The notes: generated from the letters alone by a model not told the origin. Shown: positions 24,529 through 35,215, numbered from the stretch's first letter. The stretch is DNA of 64,000 nucleotides from Pseudomonas sp. ISL-84 (GCA_018613035.1 JAGGRA010000029.1:1-64000), one strand, 5' to 3'. Program-made: numbers and translations.

Positions 24529-25530
24529 TTAATACAGCTGGATATCTATATGGGGAATGTCCTGATAGCGGGGCGGCGGAAGATAGCGGCGGCCTTTGCC
24601 TGTGCCGGTATGGGGGAGGTTGAGGGACAGGAGGATTTTTAATGAAGTAGTGCGTGAGGCCAGCCCAAGAAATTGGCGGATCTCATGGTTAGATACTGGC
24701 TGGTCATTGTTTAAAAGGAATAAATCGATGACTGCTTGATAGTGGGCATCTCTATTAGCTATTTTGCATGTCTGGCAATACCAAGTGGCATATTGGCGTT
24801 TCATGGACAGGGAATGGCAGGAAGGACAAATGACTCCCGTTTTAACTTCATTAAAGGGAATTTTATAATAGTTAAGGACATCAAATGTCTCAGGCTGATG
24901 TTCTTTGTTAAGCTGGTGGGAGATTCTTTTTATTTCTTTGGTATCAATCAGCTCTTTATAAGATTGATTGATCTTCTCTATTTCACTGTTCAAGTATTGG
25001 ACATGTTTAACTCTTTGGAGAATACGAGTGTAATTGGGAGTTGTTTTAATGATGGTGGACGGCTTGCTTATAACAACGAGGAATTCTATTGGAAGTGGAA
25101 TATTTCTTTTGTTTACCCATTTTTTCAGCTCTTGCAGCTGCTGGTTTGCCTGTTCAATCGGGTTGGCATAACCTTTTTCCTCACCGGCAGGATTCGTTTG
25201 AATTAACTGGTTGCATACAGGGTCAAAGTAAAGAACACCTGCATAATTTTTTATTTCAAGAATGAGAGCATAGCGTGTCGTAAGAATAAGGGTATCAATC
25301 TGAAAAAAATAAATGCCATTTGTAAGACGAAGACCATGAAAAATATGATAGTCTTTTTCTGGAAGCTTACTTAAGTGGAAGTCCAAAGCCTGTTCGCCTC
25401 TGTAACCGGCCATGCGCTTTGCCAGGTCACTCATAATTTCCGGGATTTTTGAACTGTTGTTTGGGAGACGCCGGAGCAGCGCATTATTCTTTAAGATTTT
25501 TATTGGAATTGTTCGTTTTTTTACTATCAA
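24529..25530 (-). CDS. NERD-domain protein with zinc ribbon and winged-helix-like tail
   Basis: Intact paralogue of the NERD gene at 5656. The NERD domain spans about 40-150: GYRGEQALDFHL, QIDTLIL, LILEIKNYAGVLYFDP, giving the Asp...Glu-x-Lys arrangement of PD-(D/E)xK-like nucleases. A coiled middle (~165-225) precedes the zinc ribbon CPSC...WYCQTC (~240-262). The last ~60 residues look like a helical DNA-binding domain, ending YLPPPRYQ. Start is TTG behind AAGGAG. An array of 20-21-bp-spaced repeats lies 100 bp upstream (25634-25724), echoing the array after the first NERD gene. Nuclease activity is inferred only from the domain. Confidence 0.85.
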   Translation of the reverse strand: MIVKKRTIPIKILKNNALLRRLPNNSSKIPEIMSDLAKRMAGYRGEQALDFHLSKLPEKDYHIFHGLRLTNGIYFFQIDTLILTTRYALILEIKNYAGVLYFDPVCNQLIQTNPAGEEKGYANPIEQANQQLQELKKWVNKRNIPLPIEFLVVISKPSTIIKTTPNYTRILQRVKHVQYLNSEIEKINQSYKELIDTKEIKRISHQLNKEHQPETFDVLNYYKIPFNEVKTGVICPSCHSLSMKRQYATWYCQTCKIANRDAHYQAVIDLFLLNNDQPVSNHEIRQFLGLASRTTSLKILLSLNLPHTGTGKGRRYLPPPRYQDIPHIDIQLY

Positions 25531-25633
25531 ATTATCACTCCTTTATATAATGTCGTTTAGTAATTCTATAAAAAAAGGATTAATACCTTTTTTACGGACT
25601 AATTCGGACTAATTATCGTATGAAAAATGGTTT

Positions 25634-25724
25634 ATGCATCACTTTCACGATTTATGAATCAGTTTTGTGGATATATGCGTCACTTTGTGGCAAATATGCT
25701 TCACTTTTTAAAAATATGCGTCAC
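25634..25724. repeat. Phased repeat array 3: ATGCGTCAC units
   Basis: ATGCATCAC (25634), ATGAATCAG (25654), ATGCGTCAC (25675), ATGCTTCAC (25696) and ATGCGTCAC (25716), spacings 20, 21, 21, 20. The gap 25531-25774 also holds a direct pair of CGGACTAATT (about 25594-25616) near the NERD gene promoter region. Confidence 0.85.
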
Positions 25725-25757
25725 TCCTTGATGTAACAAGTTTGCAGCCGGAGATAC

Positions 25758-25793
25758 AAAAAAACCGCCCTCCCTTATTCGGAGGCCGGTTCA
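25758..25793 (-). terminator. Terminator of the histidine operon
   Basis: Minus strand stem ACCGGCCTCC / GGGAGGGCGGT (25793-25765) then TTTTTTT; it overlaps the end of hisI. Confidence 0.85.
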
Positions 25794-26431
25794 CTTTTCT
25801 TATCGTGCCGCTTATTTAATACTTTCAAAACTTCATTAAAAGGCAGGTCCTGTTCACGCAGGAGTACCATTAAGTGATAGATCAAGTCGGCTGATTCCCA
25901 TTTTAGTTCTTCCTTATCGCGGTTTTTCGCAGCGATAATAACTTCCGCCGATTCTTCGCCGACTTTTTTCAGGATTTTATCGACGCCTTTTTCAAAGAGG
26001 TAGGTCGTATAAGCTCCTTCAGGACGTGTCTTTTCGCGTTCTGCGATGACTTTTTCAAGTGTGTAGAGAATTTCGTATGAAGATAAATCAGATGCAGGTC
26101 CGCTAGCTTCTTCCCCGTATACTCTTTCCTCAAAGCAGCTTTCTGTTCCTTTATGGCAGGCAGGCCCTGCTGGCTCAACCAATACCACAATGGCGTCCTG
26201 GTCGCAATCAAGCTTCATTTCAACGATTTTCTGCGTGTTTCCACTTGTTGCCCCCTTGTGCCAAAGCTCATTGCGGGAACGGCTGAAGAACCAGGTTTCG
26301 CCTGTTTCCGCTGATTTCAATAAAGACTCCTGGTTCATATAAGCGAGTGTTAAAACTTCTTTAGTCTTCGCATTTTGTACTACAGCAGGGATTAGTCCCT
26401 TTTCGTCAAACTTCACGCTCTCCATATTCAT
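25775..26431 (-). CDS. hisI: Bifunctional phosphoribosyl-AMP cyclohydrolase / phosphoribosyl-ATP pyrophosphatase
   Basis: Catalyses the second and third steps of histidine synthesis. The N-terminal HisI domain (~1-110) has [18 protein letters not shown] and the metal-binding LDCDQDA and [12 protein letters not shown]. The C-terminal HisE domain (~115-205) has [18 protein letters not shown] and [12 protein letters not shown]. The ATG overlaps the hisF stop (ATGA). It is the last gene of the operon. The 218 residues are a normal HisIE length. Confidence 0.97.
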   Translation of the reverse strand: MNMESVKFDEKGLIPAVVQNAKTKEVLTLAYMNQESLLKSAETGETWFFSRSRNELWHKGATSGNTQKIVEMKLDCDQDAIVVLVEPAGPACHKGTESCFEERVYGEEASGPASDLSSYEILYTLEKVIAEREKTRPEGAYTTYLFEKGVDKILKKVGEESAEVIIAAKNRDKEELKWESADLIYHLMVLLREQDLPFNEVLKVLNKRHDKKSEPASE

Positions 26432-27186
26432 CGGACAACCACCCCTTTTTCCTTTATATAAGCTTTCACTTCTGCAACAGATGTTTCTTTATAGTGAAAA
26501 ATCGATGCTGCCAGGGCGGCATCTGCTTTTCCATCGATAAATGCTTCGGCAAAGTGATCGGCATTGCCGGCGCCGCCGGATGCGATTACCGGAATCGAAA
26601 CAGCTTCACTGACTGCTTTCGTAAGCTTAAGATCGAAGCCTTTTTTCTCGCCGTCTGAATCCATGCTTGTCAGTAAAATTTCGCCGGCGCCGCGTTCAGC
26701 AGCTTCGCGCGCCCAGGCAATGACTTCAAGTTTAGTTGGTGTCCGGCCGCCATGTGTGTACACGCGCCAGGAACCCAGCTCTTCATCATATTTCGCGTCA
26801 ATCGCTACAACAATGCACTGAGATCCGAAAAAGTTCGCACCTTCTGTAATTAAATCAGGGTTATTTACAGCAGCTGTATTAAGAGAAACCTTGTCGGCCC
26901 CCGCGCGCAAAATCCGCTTCATATCTTCGAGCGCATTAATGCCGCCACCGACTGTAAAGGGGATGGCCAGCTCAGAAGCAACCGCCTTAACGACTTCCAC
27001 CATCGTTTTCCGGCCTTCATGAGACGCTGAAATATCGAGAAATACCAGTTCATCAGCACCCTGTTCATCATAAAATCGGGCAAGCTCAACCGGATCTCCG
27101 GCATCACGCAGCTGAACAAACTGAATTCCTTTTACAACACGGCCGTCTTTAACATCCAGGCAAGGAACAATGCGTTTTGTCAGCAT
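26428..27186 (-). CDS. hisF: Imidazole glycerol phosphate synthase, cyclase subunit
   Basis: With HisH it converts PRFAR and glutamine-derived ammonia to IGP and AICAR. TIM barrel of 252 residues; catalytic Asp11 in [13 protein letters not shown] and a second Asp in [11 protein letters not shown]. Phosphate loops are VGGGI and ASGGAG. Overlaps hisA by 7 nt and hisI by 4 nt. Confidence 0.98.
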   Translation of the reverse strand: MLTKRIVPCLDVKDGRVVKGIQFVQLRDAGDPVELARFYDEQGADELVFLDISASHEGRKTMVEVVKAVASELAIPFTVGGGINALEDMKRILRAGADKVSLNTAAVNNPDLITEGANFFGSQCIVVAIDAKYDEELGSWRVYTHGGRTPTKLEVIAWAREAAERGAGEILLTSMDSDGEKKGFDLKLTKAVSEAVSIPVIASGGAGNADHFAEAFIDGKADAALAASIFHYKETSVAEVKAYIKEKGVVVR

Positions 27187-27917
27187 GATTCCTTCACCTC
27201 TTTCAGTGCTTCCGCCACCGTAAAGCGCCCTTCGTAAATGGCCTTTCCAACGATTGCCCCGGTAACACCTTCAGAAACGAAATCTTTTAATTGAGCCAAA
27301 TCAGCCAGCTGGCTGACACCGCCGGATGCGATGACGTTTTTACCTGTTTCTTTTGCAAGCTGGCGAACCGCTTCCATGTTTGGTCCTGATAGCATGCCGT
27401 CCGTTGCGATATCCGTAAAAATAAACGTTTCCGCTCCCGCGCCTGCAAATCTTTTTCCAAGGTCAACTGCCTTTACTTCAGAGGTTTCAAGCCAGCCATG
27501 TGTCGCAACATAGCCATTTTTCGCATCAAGCCCGACAGCAATGGACTTTCCGTACTTCTTAATCATTTCGATTGCAAACTCAGGGCTGGAAACAGCGATG
27601 CTTCCGATAATCACACGGGTAACGCCATTTTCGAGATAATGCAGGATGTCCTGTTCCGTACGGATTCCGCCGCCGATTTGGACAGAAACGCCAAGCTCGC
27701 GGGCAGCCTGGATTACATACTCATCATTTACTCGCTTCCCGTCCTTTGCTCCATCAAGGTCTACCATATGAATCCAGTCCGCACCCTCCTCAGCAAACTT
27801 CTTTGCCATATCAAACGGAGAGTCGCCATACACGGTTTCCTTATCGTAATCACCCTGCAGCAGCCGGACGCACTTGCCGCCTCTCATATCGATTGCCGGA
27901 TAAATGGTAAAACTCAT
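27180..27917 (-). CDS. hisA: ProFAR isomerase
   Basis: Isomerises ProFAR to PRFAR in histidine synthesis. TIM barrel of 245 residues, homologous to HisF. Asp10 in [16 protein letters not shown] is the catalytic acid, and the internal repeat QIGGGIR / ASGGVS provides the phosphate sites. The ATG overlaps the hisH stop by 4 nt. Confidence 0.98.
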   Translation of the reverse strand: MSFTIYPAIDMRGGKCVRLLQGDYDKETVYGDSPFDMAKKFAEEGADWIHMVDLDGAKDGKRVNDEYVIQAARELGVSVQIGGGIRTEQDILHYLENGVTRVIIGSIAVSSPEFAIEMIKKYGKSIAVGLDAKNGYVATHGWLETSEVKAVDLGKRFAGAGAETFIFTDIATDGMLSGPNMEAVRQLAKETGKNVIASGGVSQLADLAQLKDFVSEGVTGAIVGKAIYEGRFTVAEALKEVKESC

Positions 27918-28552
27918 TTCACAGACATCCTTTCTTCAGCCAGCTTGGTAAAGTTGCGCAGCAGCGCCATTCCGAGCGTACTGCTTTTTTCAGGGTGGAA
28001 TTGCATGCCAAACACATTACCCCTGCCGACAACTGCCGGCACTTCGACATCATACAAGCTTCTGCTGATGACAACTTCTTTATCATTTGTATCCACAAAA
28101 TAAGAGTGGACGAAATAAACATAATTTTCTTCAAGCCCATTTAAAATGGGAGAGCTATGTAAGAATTCAAGGCGATTCCAGCCCATATGAGGCACTTTAT
28201 ACGTTTCGCCTGCAGCTGTTGCGCCTGGAAAACGTCTTACATGGCCGGGCAAGAGCTGCAAACCCTCTGTCAGCCCATTCTCTTCGCTATCATCAAACAA
28301 AAGCTGCATCCCGAGGCAAATACCAAGCAGCGGCTTCCCTGTTTCTGCATATTCTTTTACAAGATCAGCAAGGCCTGTTGAATGTAAGATGGACATTGCA
28401 TCTTTAAAGGAGCCGACTCCAGGCAAAATCAATCCATCTGCCTTCATCAGCTCATCTTTATTTTCAGATAGAAAATAAGGCACTTCCAAGCGTTCAAGCG
28501 CTTTGCTGACGCTAAAGAGATTCCCCATTCCGTAATCAATGATGCCGATCAT
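27914..28552 (-). CDS. hisH: Imidazole glycerol phosphate synthase, glutaminase subunit
   Basis: Class I glutamine amidotransferase feeding ammonia to HisF. Nucleophile Cys79 in [12 protein letters not shown]; the His-Glu pair is in [11 protein letters not shown]. The 212 residues fit the family. Its start follows the hisB stop without a gap, and it overlaps hisA. Confidence 0.98.
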   Translation of the reverse strand: MIGIIDYGMGNLFSVSKALERLEVPYFLSENKDELMKADGLILPGVGSFKDAMSILHSTGLADLVKEYAETGKPLLGICLGMQLLFDDSEENGLTEGLQLLPGHVRRFPGATAAGETYKVPHMGWNRLEFLHSSPILNGLEENYVYFVHSYFVDTNDKEVVISRSLYDVEVPAVVGRGNVFGMQFHPEKSSTLGMALLRNFTKLAEERMSVK

Positions 28553-29140
28553 TTACAACATCCCTTTCGTTGATGGAACTCCCTTAATCTTCGGGTCAAT
28601 AGTCGTTGCTTCATCAAGAGCACGAGCGAGCGCTTTAAAAATCGCTTCAATAATATGGTGTGTATTTTGTCCGTAGTGAACGATCACATGCAGGTTCATT
28701 CTTGCTTCTAGTGCAAGCTTCCAGAGGAATTCATGCACTAGCTCCGTATCAAACGTGCCAACCTTTTGGCTTGGAAACTCAGCGCGCATTTCCAGGTGCG
28801 GGCGATTGCTGAGGTCAACCACAACTTGAGCCAAAGCTTCATCCATTGGAACAAAAGCGTTGCCATAGCGCTTGATGCCTTTTTTATCACCTAAAGCATC
28901 CTTCAGCACTTGTCCAAGGCAAATGCCGATATCCTCTGTCGTATGGTGGTCATCAACGTCCGTATCCCCATTGGCAACAATGTTCAAATCAAATTGCCCA
29001 TGCTTGGCGAACAGGTCAAGCATATGCGTCATAAAAGGTACACCTGTTTCCAGGTCGCTTTTGCCTTCCCCATCTATATTTAAGGAAAGTGAGATATTTG
29101 TTTCGTTTGTTTTACGGGAAATTTCTGCAGTTCTGGCCAT
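28553..29140 (-). CDS. hisB: Imidazoleglycerol-phosphate dehydratase
   Basis: Dehydrates IGP to imidazole acetol phosphate. Monofunctional 195-residue form without the phosphatase domain found in enterobacteria. Metal-binding signatures [16 protein letters not shown] and the later [10 protein letters not shown] are present. The histidinol phosphatase and aminotransferase genes (hisJ/hisN, hisC) are not in this cluster, as in B. subtilis. Confidence 0.98.
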   Translation of the reverse strand: MARTAEISRKTNETNISLSLNIDGEGKSDLETGVPFMTHMLDLFAKHGQFDLNIVANGDTDVDDHHTTEDIGICLGQVLKDALGDKKGIKRYGNAFVPMDEALAQVVVDLSNRPHLEMRAEFPSQKVGTFDTELVHEFLWKLALEARMNLHVIVHYGQNTHHIIEAIFKALARALDEATTIDPKIKGVPSTKGML

Positions 29141-29155
29141 GATTATTCCTCCAGC

Positions 29156-30427
29156 TTATTTTCTTAGTCTTGTTTCAATGGAGCGGGCATGGGCTTCAAG
29201 CCCTTCGAGTCGTGCAAATGCCGCAATTTTTTCGCCATTGCTTCTTAAAGCTTTTTCACTATATAAAAGAATACTTGATTTCTTTTGAAAATCCTCCACG
29301 TTTAGCGGACTTGAAAAACGAGCGGTTCCGTTCGTCGGCAGGACGTGGTTCGGGCCAGCAAAATAATCGCCGACCGGTTCCGGACTGAATCTTCCCAGGA
29401 AAATAGCGCCTGCGTGCCGGATTTGTCCGAGAAGCTCCATCGGGTTCTCTGTTAAAATTTCAAGGTGTTCCGGAGCGAGACTGTTAACCGTTTCAACCGC
29501 TTCATCCATACTTTCCGTCACATAAATAGCGCTATAATTCCCGATGGACTGAGCGGCAATTTCCTGGCGCGGCAGCTCAGCAAGCTGGCGTTCAACTTCT
29601 GCTGAAACCGCTTCTGCCAAAGCAGGCGATGGTGTAACGAGCACCGCACTCGCCATAGGATCATGCTCGGCCTGTGATAAAAGATCAGCTGCAGCCTCAT
29701 CAGGGTGTGCCGTCTCATCTGCAAGGATCGCAATTTCACTTGGGCCTGCGATCATATCGATATCCACATCGCCAAAAACTTCACGCTTGGCGAGGGCTAC
29801 GAAAATATTTCCTGGTCCAGTGATTTTATCGACTGAAGCAATCGTTTCAGTACCATATGCAAGGGCGGCAATCGCCTGGGCTCCGCCAACTTTATAGATT
29901 TCTTCCGCACCTGCGATATGTGCGGCTGCCAGAACCGCTGGAGGCAGCTTGCCGGTCTTTTTATCAGGGGGCGAAGTAATCACAATCCGCTTGACGCCCG
30001 CCACCTTTGCAGGAATGACATTCATGAGTACGGATGAAGGATATGCCGCCGTTCCGCCTGGAACATACAACCCAACGGAATCAAGCGGTGTAATCTTTTG
30101 CCCCAGGACTGTGCCATTTTCCTCGGTTGTCATCCAGGATGGACGCAGCTGTTTTTCATGGAAGGACTTGATGTTATCAGTAGCTTCCTTAATGATCTCT
30201 AGGATTTCTTCATCCACCTGGCTGTAGGCTTCTTCCATCTCAGCCTGTGTCACCGCAAAAGCATCAAGGGAGATGCCATCAAATTTTTCCGTGTATTCTT
30301 TCAAAGCCTGGTCTCCATTTTGGCGGACCGCTTCAATGATACCTTTAACAATTGCCCGCTGATCCTCTGTACCATTATCAACAGACCGTTTAATCGAAAC
30401 CTGCTCATTTACTTTTAAAATTTTCAT
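29156..30427 (-). CDS. hisD: Histidinol dehydrogenase
   Basis: Zinc enzyme performing the last two oxidations to histidine with NAD. 423 residues with [15 protein letters not shown], the signature [12 protein letters not shown], and the catalytic region [15 protein letters not shown] upstream of the ATG; 16 nt after hisG. Confidence 0.98.
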   Translation of the reverse strand: MKILKVNEQVSIKRSVDNGTEDQRAIVKGIIEAVRQNGDQALKEYTEKFDGISLDAFAVTQAEMEEAYSQVDEEILEIIKEATDNIKSFHEKQLRPSWMTTEENGTVLGQKITPLDSVGLYVPGGTAAYPSSVLMNVIPAKVAGVKRIVITSPPDKKTGKLPPAVLAAAHIAGAEEIYKVGGAQAIAALAYGTETIASVDKITGPGNIFVALAKREVFGDVDIDMIAGPSEIAILADETAHPDEAAADLLSQAEHDPMASAVLVTPSPALAEAVSAEVERQLAELPRQEIAAQSIGNYSAIYVTESMDEAVETVNSLAPEHLEILTENPMELLGQIRHAGAIFLGRFSPEPVGDYFAGPNHVLPTNGTARFSSPLNVEDFQKKSSILLYSEKALRSNGEKIAAFARLEGLEAHARSIETRLRK

Positions 30428-30443
30428 AGGGTTCTACATCCTT

Positions 30444-31088
30444 TTAAGAGCTTATTTCTTCTCCTGAAATAACTTCTGTCAGCCGGCTAACCAGCTCGCT
30501 GATTCGTTCGTCCTTCATGCGGTAGCTGACAGGATTAACAATCAGCCTTGAGGTGATTCCCACGATCGTTTCGTATTCAACGAGTCCGTTCTCTTTTAAA
30601 GTACGGCCGGTTGAAACGATATCAACGATTCGATCTGCAAGCCCGATCATGGGAGCCAGCTCGATGGATCCGTTCAGCTTAATGATTTCAACCTGCTCTC
30701 CCTGCTCGCGGAAATAGGCAGCCGCGATATGCGGATACTTTGTTGCGATTTTAGGAGCAACATCGTTAAGCTTTGTGTTTGGCAGGCCAGCAACCGCAAG
30801 ATAACAGGCGCTGATTTTTAAATCAAGCAGCTCATACACATCACGTTCTTCCTCGAGCATAACATCCTTCCCGGCAATTCCAAGATCTGCAACGCCATGC
30901 TCCACATAGGTTGGCACATCCATCGGCTTTGCAAGGATAAACCGGAATTTTTCTTCCGGCACATCTATAATCAGCTTGCGCGAATCATCAAATTCAGGAG
31001 GCAGTTGGAAGCCCGCCTGGCGCAGCAATTCGGCAGCTTCTTCGAAAATGCGGCCCTTCGGCATTGCAATCGTTAAAACGTCACTCAT
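30444..31088 (-). CDS. hisG: ATP phosphoribosyltransferase, short catalytic form
   Basis: First committed step of histidine synthesis. At 214 residues it lacks the C-terminal regulatory domain, so it depends on HisZ, encoded just upstream, for activity and feedback by histidine. LAIPKG-like MPKGRIFEE starts it, and [16 protein letters not shown] is the PRPP loop. It overlaps hisZ by 4 nt, consistent with a HisG-HisZ complex. Confidence 0.97.
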   Translation of the reverse strand: MSDVLTIAMPKGRIFEEAAELLRQAGFQLPPEFDDSRKLIIDVPEEKFRFILAKPMDVPTYVEHGVADLGIAGKDVMLEEERDVYELLDLKISACYLAVAGLPNTKLNDVAPKIATKYPHIAAAYFREQGEQVEIIKLNGSIELAPMIGLADRIVDIVSTGRTLKENGLVEYETIVGITSRLIVNPVSYRMKDERISELVSRLTEVISGEEISS

Positions 31089-32269
31089 TTTACGCTCTCC
31101 TTTCCAGCTTTTCCGACTAAAAAGGTAATATCCTCATACTGGTTCGTACAGGCATCAAGATCCTTCACGCCGCTGATATCCTGGAGGACGACTTTCTTTC
31201 CAGCGGATCGCTGTTCACTCGCAAGCTGGAATGCTTCTTTTCGGCGCTCCGGGCTATATAAAATGCAGTAAACCGGTTCAGCTGCTTTGTTATCTTCAAG
31301 CGCTTCAAGCAGGCGGTCCAGCCTGATCGCAAATCCGGTAGCTCCAGTGTCTTTTCCGAATTTTTGTAGCAGAAGGTCATAGCGGCCGCCGTTTCCAATC
31401 GAAAAACCGACATTTCCGGCATAAACTTCAAACAGGATGCCCGTATAATAACTCATATGGCTAACAAGCGTTAAATCAAATTTAACCGTGTCCTCCTGAC
31501 CGTAATCAAGCATGATTCCCCATAGCTGCTGCAGCTCGGCTAGGGCCTTTTTGCCTGTACCGTTTTCGAGAAGGCCATAAGCCATTTCAATCACTTCTTC
31601 TCCGCCTCTTAATTTAAGGAAGTCGAGAAGCCTTTGTTTATCGATGGATGAAAGGGCGAGGCTTTTTACATGCTCCCTATACCCCACATAATTCTTCTCA
31701 TATAAAAATCTGGTTAAGTTTTCAACTCTTTCTTCCGTCCCAAGAATCTGCTGGAAGAATTCGCGCACAAAACCGATATGGCCGACAGACAGCTGGAAGT
31801 TCTGGAGTCCTGCTTCTTTTAAGGAAGAAATCATCAGGGCCATTCCTTCTCCATCTGCGCTTATCGTATGGTCGCCAATACACTCAACGCCGATCTGCTC
31901 AAACTCGGCCGGGCGTCCGCCCTCCCGCTGCTGAGCGCGGTAAACATTTGCGGAATAAGCCAGCCGGATCGGCAGCTCATCTTTTAACAGGCGTGAAGCC
32001 GCCACCCTCGCGATTGGAGCGGTCATGTCCGGGCGCAGTACAAGTGTATGCCCCTGCTGGTCAAGGAGCTTGAACAGCTGCTGATCAAGAATAGCAGAAG
32101 CCGCTCCCACTGTTTCGTAATATTCAAGCGCAGGCGTTTCAATAAACTGGTAGCCCCAGCGCTTCATTTCTTCCTGAATGGATGACCTGACTGCAGCTTT
32201 TCTTTCATACAAATCAGGTAATGTATCTCTCATGCCTAATGGTTTTTCAAACATAAATAATCGGCTCAA
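31085..32269 (-). CDS. hisZ: ATP phosphoribosyltransferase regulatory subunit
   Basis: A histidyl-tRNA synthetase paralogue without aminoacylation activity that activates short HisG. The class II synthetase fold shows in [28 protein letters not shown] (motif 2 region, ~64-91) and later [12 protein letters not shown]. It begins the operon. TTG start behind AGAGGTGA gives 394 residues; an ATG five codons in is possible. It lacks the C-terminal anticodon domain sequence expected of HisS. Confidence 0.95.
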   Translation of the reverse strand: MSRLFMFEKPLGMRDTLPDLYERKAAVRSSIQEEMKRWGYQFIETPALEYYETVGAASAILDQQLFKLLDQQGHTLVLRPDMTAPIARVAASRLLKDELPIRLAYSANVYRAQQREGGRPAEFEQIGVECIGDHTISADGEGMALMISSLKEAGLQNFQLSVGHIGFVREFFQQILGTEERVENLTRFLYEKNYVGYREHVKSLALSSIDKQRLLDFLKLRGGEEVIEMAYGLLENGTGKKALAELQQLWGIMLDYGQEDTVKFDLTLVSHMSYYTGILFEVYAGNVGFSIGNGGRYDLLLQKFGKDTGATGFAIRLDRLLEALEDNKAAEPVYCILYSPERRKEAFQLASEQRSAGKKVVLQDISGVKDLDACTNQYEDITFLVGKAGKESVK

Positions 32270-32344
32270 AAGTATTCACCTCTATGACTAAAAAATTCCG
32301 AATCCTTTAGTTCGCTAATATGGTAACAAATTGAAGTTATATGT

Positions 32345-32373
32345 AGTGTAACGCGGTTCGTTTGTGACGTCAA
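32345..32373 (-). promoter_or_regulatory. Promoter of the histidine operon
   Basis: Minus strand TTGACG (32373-32368), 17-bp spacer, TACACT (32350-32345). The ~70-nt leader contains no T-box or histidine-codon leader peptide that I can see. CCAACCTATTGGTTG, an imperfect palindrome, touches the -35. Confidence 0.6.
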
Positions 32374-32408
32374 CCAATAGGTTGGAGAAAATGATGATCC
32401 TGCATAAA

Positions 32409-32442
32409 AAAGGCTCCTTTTTGGTTCGAAAAAGGAGCTTTT
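32409..32442. terminator. Bidirectional hairpin terminator
   Basis: Perfect stem GCTCCTTTTT / AAAAAGGAGC (32413-32438) flanked by A and T runs. No recognised gene ends here on either strand. The 32374-33036 gap otherwise holds a weak small ORF, repeat copy C and array 4. Confidence 0.7.
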
Positions 32443-32507
32443 GCTTTAGTTTGCGCTTTTATAGGAGAGGTTATTTGAGCCGATAGCGTTTTTTCTTCGG
32501 TTTGAAT

Positions 32508-32645
32508 ATGGAGCTTGATGCTGAGATCAATCTTGCTGATTGGTTCTGCTGGTTTATTAAGTATGTTTGGCGACTTGTCTCGGTTTTTAACAAGCTTACA
32601 TGGCAGCTTTATAAATGGCTCTTTCCTCATAGTTTTTATTTATAA
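32508..32645 (+). CDS. Possible aromatic-rich small protein (45 aa), doubtful
   Basis: ATG at 32508 opens 45 codons: MELDAEINLADWFCWF, then an amphipathic stretch with KYVWRLVSVFNKLTW and LYKWLFPHSFYL. Seven tryptophan/tyrosine residues in a row of helices resemble small membrane-associated peptides. No good ribosome binding site is visible, so it may be chance. It ends next to repeat copy C. Confidence 0.2.
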   Translation: MELDAEINLADWFCWFIKYVWRLVSVFNKLTWQLYKWLFPHSFYL

Positions 32646-32653
32646 ATCCTGCC

Positions 32654-32777
32654 CGTTGATTTCCGCTGCGGGCACTTGCTTTCCGCGGGGAGGGTGCGAG
32701 CCTCCTCGGCTTCGCCTGTGGGGTCTCACACTTCCCTCACTTCCCGCAGGAGTCAAGCGCCCTCCGCTACAATCAAC
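32654..32777. repeat. Dispersed repeat, copy C (core without outer ends)
   Basis: GTTGATTTCCGCTGCGGGC at the left and CTCCGCTACAATCAAC at the right match the inner part of copies A and B; the CTCTGTTAA outer ends are missing. Confidence 0.7.
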
Positions 32778-32880
32778 TCAGTTGTTAAAATATATAGCCT
32801 AAAAAAACAGCAAACTTTACTAAAACAGCCTTATAAATTCATCTAATTTTGCTTCCAATCTAATGCTTCTGAAGACCGAT

Positions 32881-32991
32881 ATGCGTCACTTTTTACAGAT
32901 ATGAACCGGTTCATCGAATTTACGTGCAACTTTTAAAATATATGAATCACTTTCCGTGTTTTTTGCGTCACTTTTCGAATTTATGCGCCAC
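32881..32991. repeat. Phased repeat array 4: ATGCGTCAC-type units
   Basis: Units start at 32881 (ATGCGTCAC), 32901 (ATGAACCGG), 32922 (ACGTGCAAC), 32942 (ATGAATCAC), 32963 (TTGCGTCAC) and 32983 (ATGCGCCAC); spacings 20, 21, 20, 21, 20. Same unit family as array 3, 7 kb away, on the other side of the his operon. Confidence 0.85.
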
Positions 32992-33035
32992 CCCTTAATC
33001 TGAGGCGGTTTTGGAACTTTTCTGTTTCAAGCATA

Positions 33036-33067
33036 TAAAAAAACTCCGCCAGCCTATGCCAGCGGAG
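33036..33067 (-). terminator. Terminator after yvoF
   Basis: Minus strand stem CTCCGCTGGC / GCTGGCGGAG followed by TTTTTTT; overlaps the end of the gene. Confidence 0.85.
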
Positions 33068-33605
33068 CTTTCTCCTCAGTCATGCCATATATCGGATCGT
33101 CCGCCCAGCGAGCGGCGAGTTCTTCTTTTGTGTAGATAACCCGCATCGGGTTGCCGCCGACGAAGGCGCCGGCAAGAACATCCTTGTGGACGAGCGTTCC
33201 CGCGGATACGATGGCTCCGTCACCGATCGTGATACCCGGAAGGATTGTCGAATTGGCGCCGATCATGACTTCGCTGCCAATTTCAACTGGGCCGAGACGA
33301 TACTCTTTGATCAGGTACTCATGTGCCAGAATCGTTGTGTTATAGCCGATAACCGTGTTGCGGCCGACGCTGATTTTTTCCGGAAACATGACATCCAGCA
33401 TGACCATGAGTGCGAATGACGTTTGGTCCCCGACCTTCATTCGTAAAAAGGTCCTGTAGAGCCAGTTCTTCATGCCGAGAAACGGTGTATAGCGCGCCAG
33501 CTGGATGACGGCAAAGTTTTTGACGACCTTCCAGAACGGAACGGTTTTATACACATGCCAGAGAGAATTGCCGCCCTCGACTGGGTAACGTTCCGTTTTT
33601 CTCAT
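33054..33605 (-). CDS. yvoF: Hexapeptide-repeat acyltransferase (YvoF)
   Basis: Left-handed beta-helix transferase of 183 residues, probably O-acetylating a sugar or envelope component. Hexapeptide turns are evident from [17 protein letters not shown] to [36 protein letters not shown]-type repeats (~70-150). VGGNPMRVI closes the helix as in NodL/LacA-like enzymes. Overlaps ppaX by 4 nt in the conserved hprK-lgt-yvoD-ppaX-yvoF block. The acceptor is unknown. Confidence 0.88.
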   Translation of the reverse strand: MRKTERYPVEGGNSLWHVYKTVPFWKVVKNFAVIQLARYTPFLGMKNWLYRTFLRMKVGDQTSFALMVMLDVMFPEKISVGRNTVIGYNTTILAHEYLIKEYRLGPVEIGSEVMIGANSTILPGITIGDGAIVSAGTLVHKDVLAGAFVGGNPMRVIYTKEELAARWADDPIYGMTEEKAPLA

Positions 33606-34249
33606 TGCTTTTCTGCCTCAAGGATATCAAGCAGGTCAGCCATGTTGTCGAGCATATAATCAGGTTCAAAGCGGGCCAGAAACTCGCGTCCTTTTGCCGT
33701 CCAGGCTACTCCGGCCGTTTTCGTGCCGGCGTTTTTCCCGCCTTCAATATCGTGTGAGTTATCGCCCACCATGATCGCCTCTTCCGGCTTTGCCTCCAAT
33801 AAATTCAACGCTTTTATAATGGGCTCCGGATCCGGCTTCGGATTTTCGACATGATCAAGCGTCACAACCACATCAAAAAATTGATCAAGATTCGTCAGCT
33901 TTAAGCCCTTTTCTACTACATTGGAAACCTTGGTCGTTACGATGCCCAGCTTGTAGCCGGATTCCTTTAAAGTCCGTACTGTTTCGAATACGCCTTCAAA
34001 CTCCTTCACAAGGACATCGTGATTTTTAATATTGTACTCCCGGTAAACAGCGATCATTTCCTCCACTTTCTCCGGGTTGATCGATTCAAATGTCTCATGA
34101 AGCGTTGGCCCCATAAACGGGAGAACATCCTCACGCTGATAGCTGTCCGGGTAATATTGCCCCAGCGTATGCAAAAATGATGAAATAATTAATTCATTTG
34201 TATCGATTAATGTTCCGTCTAAATCAAATAAAATCGTGTTAATACTCAT
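33602..34249 (-). CDS. ppaX: Pyrophosphatase PpaX
   Basis: HAD-family phosphatase that hydrolyses pyrophosphate released when HprK dephosphorylates P-Ser-HPr, pulling that reaction forward. HAD motif [11 protein letters not shown] places Asp9 and Asp11. Motif II/III regions are IVTTKVS and [11 protein letters not shown]; motif IV is [12 protein letters not shown]. The frame extends 11 codons upstream, but GGAAGCAACAT is placed for [12 protein letters not shown] and 215 residues agree with the family. Overlaps the yvoD end. Confidence 0.95.
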   Translation of the reverse strand: MSINTILFDLDGTLIDTNELIISSFLHTLGQYYPDSYQREDVLPFMGPTLHETFESINPEKVEEMIAVYREYNIKNHDVLVKEFEGVFETVRTLKESGYKLGIVTTKVSNVVEKGLKLTNLDQFFDVVVTLDHVENPKPDPEPIIKALNLLEAKPEEAIMVGDNSHDIEGGKNAGTKTAGVAWTAKGREFLARFEPDYMLDNMADLLDILEAEKQ

Positions 34250-35186
34250 ATGTTGCTTCCTTTCTTTTTGCCAGATCAGCACGGTTCCAAATTATTGCGA
34301 CAACCAGTGTCAGCACAATTGCTACCCCCAGGCGGATGAGCAGGAGCGGCAGGATTGGAATGCCCAGAGGAACAAAGATCAGCGTATCCTCCACAACAGC
34401 GTGGCAGGCTACGAGGAATATAAATGCGATCGTAACATCTTTTTTGCTGACACCATCCTCCTTGACAGCCTGGATCATGACGCCCGCCCCGTAGGCGAGA
34501 CCAATCAGCAAGCCAGCCGCCAAAGTGGTCGACGTATTTTCTTTCATACCCAGCGCCCTAGTGACAGGCGCCATCCATTTTGAAAAAACAGCGAGCCATT
34601 GTTTGTCTTTTAAAATTTGAATAGCCACCATAAGCGGTATAACAATTATGGCAAGCTGGAAAATCCCAAGTAGTGCTGTTTGCAGTGCATCCATCATGAT
34701 TGGGACTAATCCGGATACCTGCTCTTCTTTTGCAGGGATGAATCCGTACTTGGCCGTTTCCGAACCTCCCTGCCAGGTTAAATGAATGACTGCCGCACTT
34801 ATGAACGCAAGACCGAATCTTACCGCTAAAACAACCCAAAGCTTGACGCCGACTTTTAGGGCTACTCCCGTTTCAATCAGCATATTATGCGAAAAAGACA
34901 GCATGACTGCGATAATAAAAACTTCTTTTACCGTGAGATCAAGCGTTAAAATCGCCCCGATCCCGGCATACAAATTCAAAAAATTCCCCAATACAAGCGG
35001 TATGGCTGCATCCCCTGACAGCCCAATCAGATTCATAAGGGGTGTGATCAGCTTGATAACCCATGGAAGCACTGGCGTATGCTGCAGCATTGCCACGATC
35101 AGCGTGACCGGAAAAATGACTTTCCCAAGCGTCCATGTTGTCTTTAAGCCAACCATGAGCCCCCGTTTCGATGATTCAACCAGCAT
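34239..35186 (-). CDS. yvoD: Nucleoside-recognition (Gate) domain membrane protein YvoD
   Basis: An integral membrane protein of 315 residues with about eight hydrophobic segments. It carries the duplicated Gate-type core seen in SpmA/SpmB and nucleoside transporters ([17 protein letters not shown], ~50-66; [14 protein letters not shown], ~235-248). Transported substrate not known. It lies between lgt and ppaX and overlaps ppaX by 11 nt. Conservation beside lgt/hprK is a Bacillus feature. Confidence 0.88.
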   Translation of the reverse strand: MLVESSKRGLMVGLKTTWTLGKVIFPVTLIVAMLQHTPVLPWVIKLITPLMNLIGLSGDAAIPLVLGNFLNLYAGIGAILTLDLTVKEVFIIAVMLSFSHNMLIETGVALKVGVKLWVVLAVRFGLAFISAAVIHLTWQGGSETAKYGFIPAKEEQVSGLVPIMMDALQTALLGIFQLAIIVIPLMVAIQILKDKQWLAVFSKWMAPVTRALGMKENTSTTLAAGLLIGLAYGAGVMIQAVKEDGVSKKDVTIAFIFLVACHAVVEDTLIFVPLGIPILPLLLIRLGVAIVLTLVVAIIWNRADLAKRKEATYEY

Positions 35187-35215
35187 TTCTTTTCTCCCTT
35201 GTTCGTTTATATTTT

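Noticed and set aside
32270-32344. T-box or histidine attenuator in the his leader
   Set aside because: The ~70-nt leader has no T-box sequence, no specifier stem and no run of His codons.
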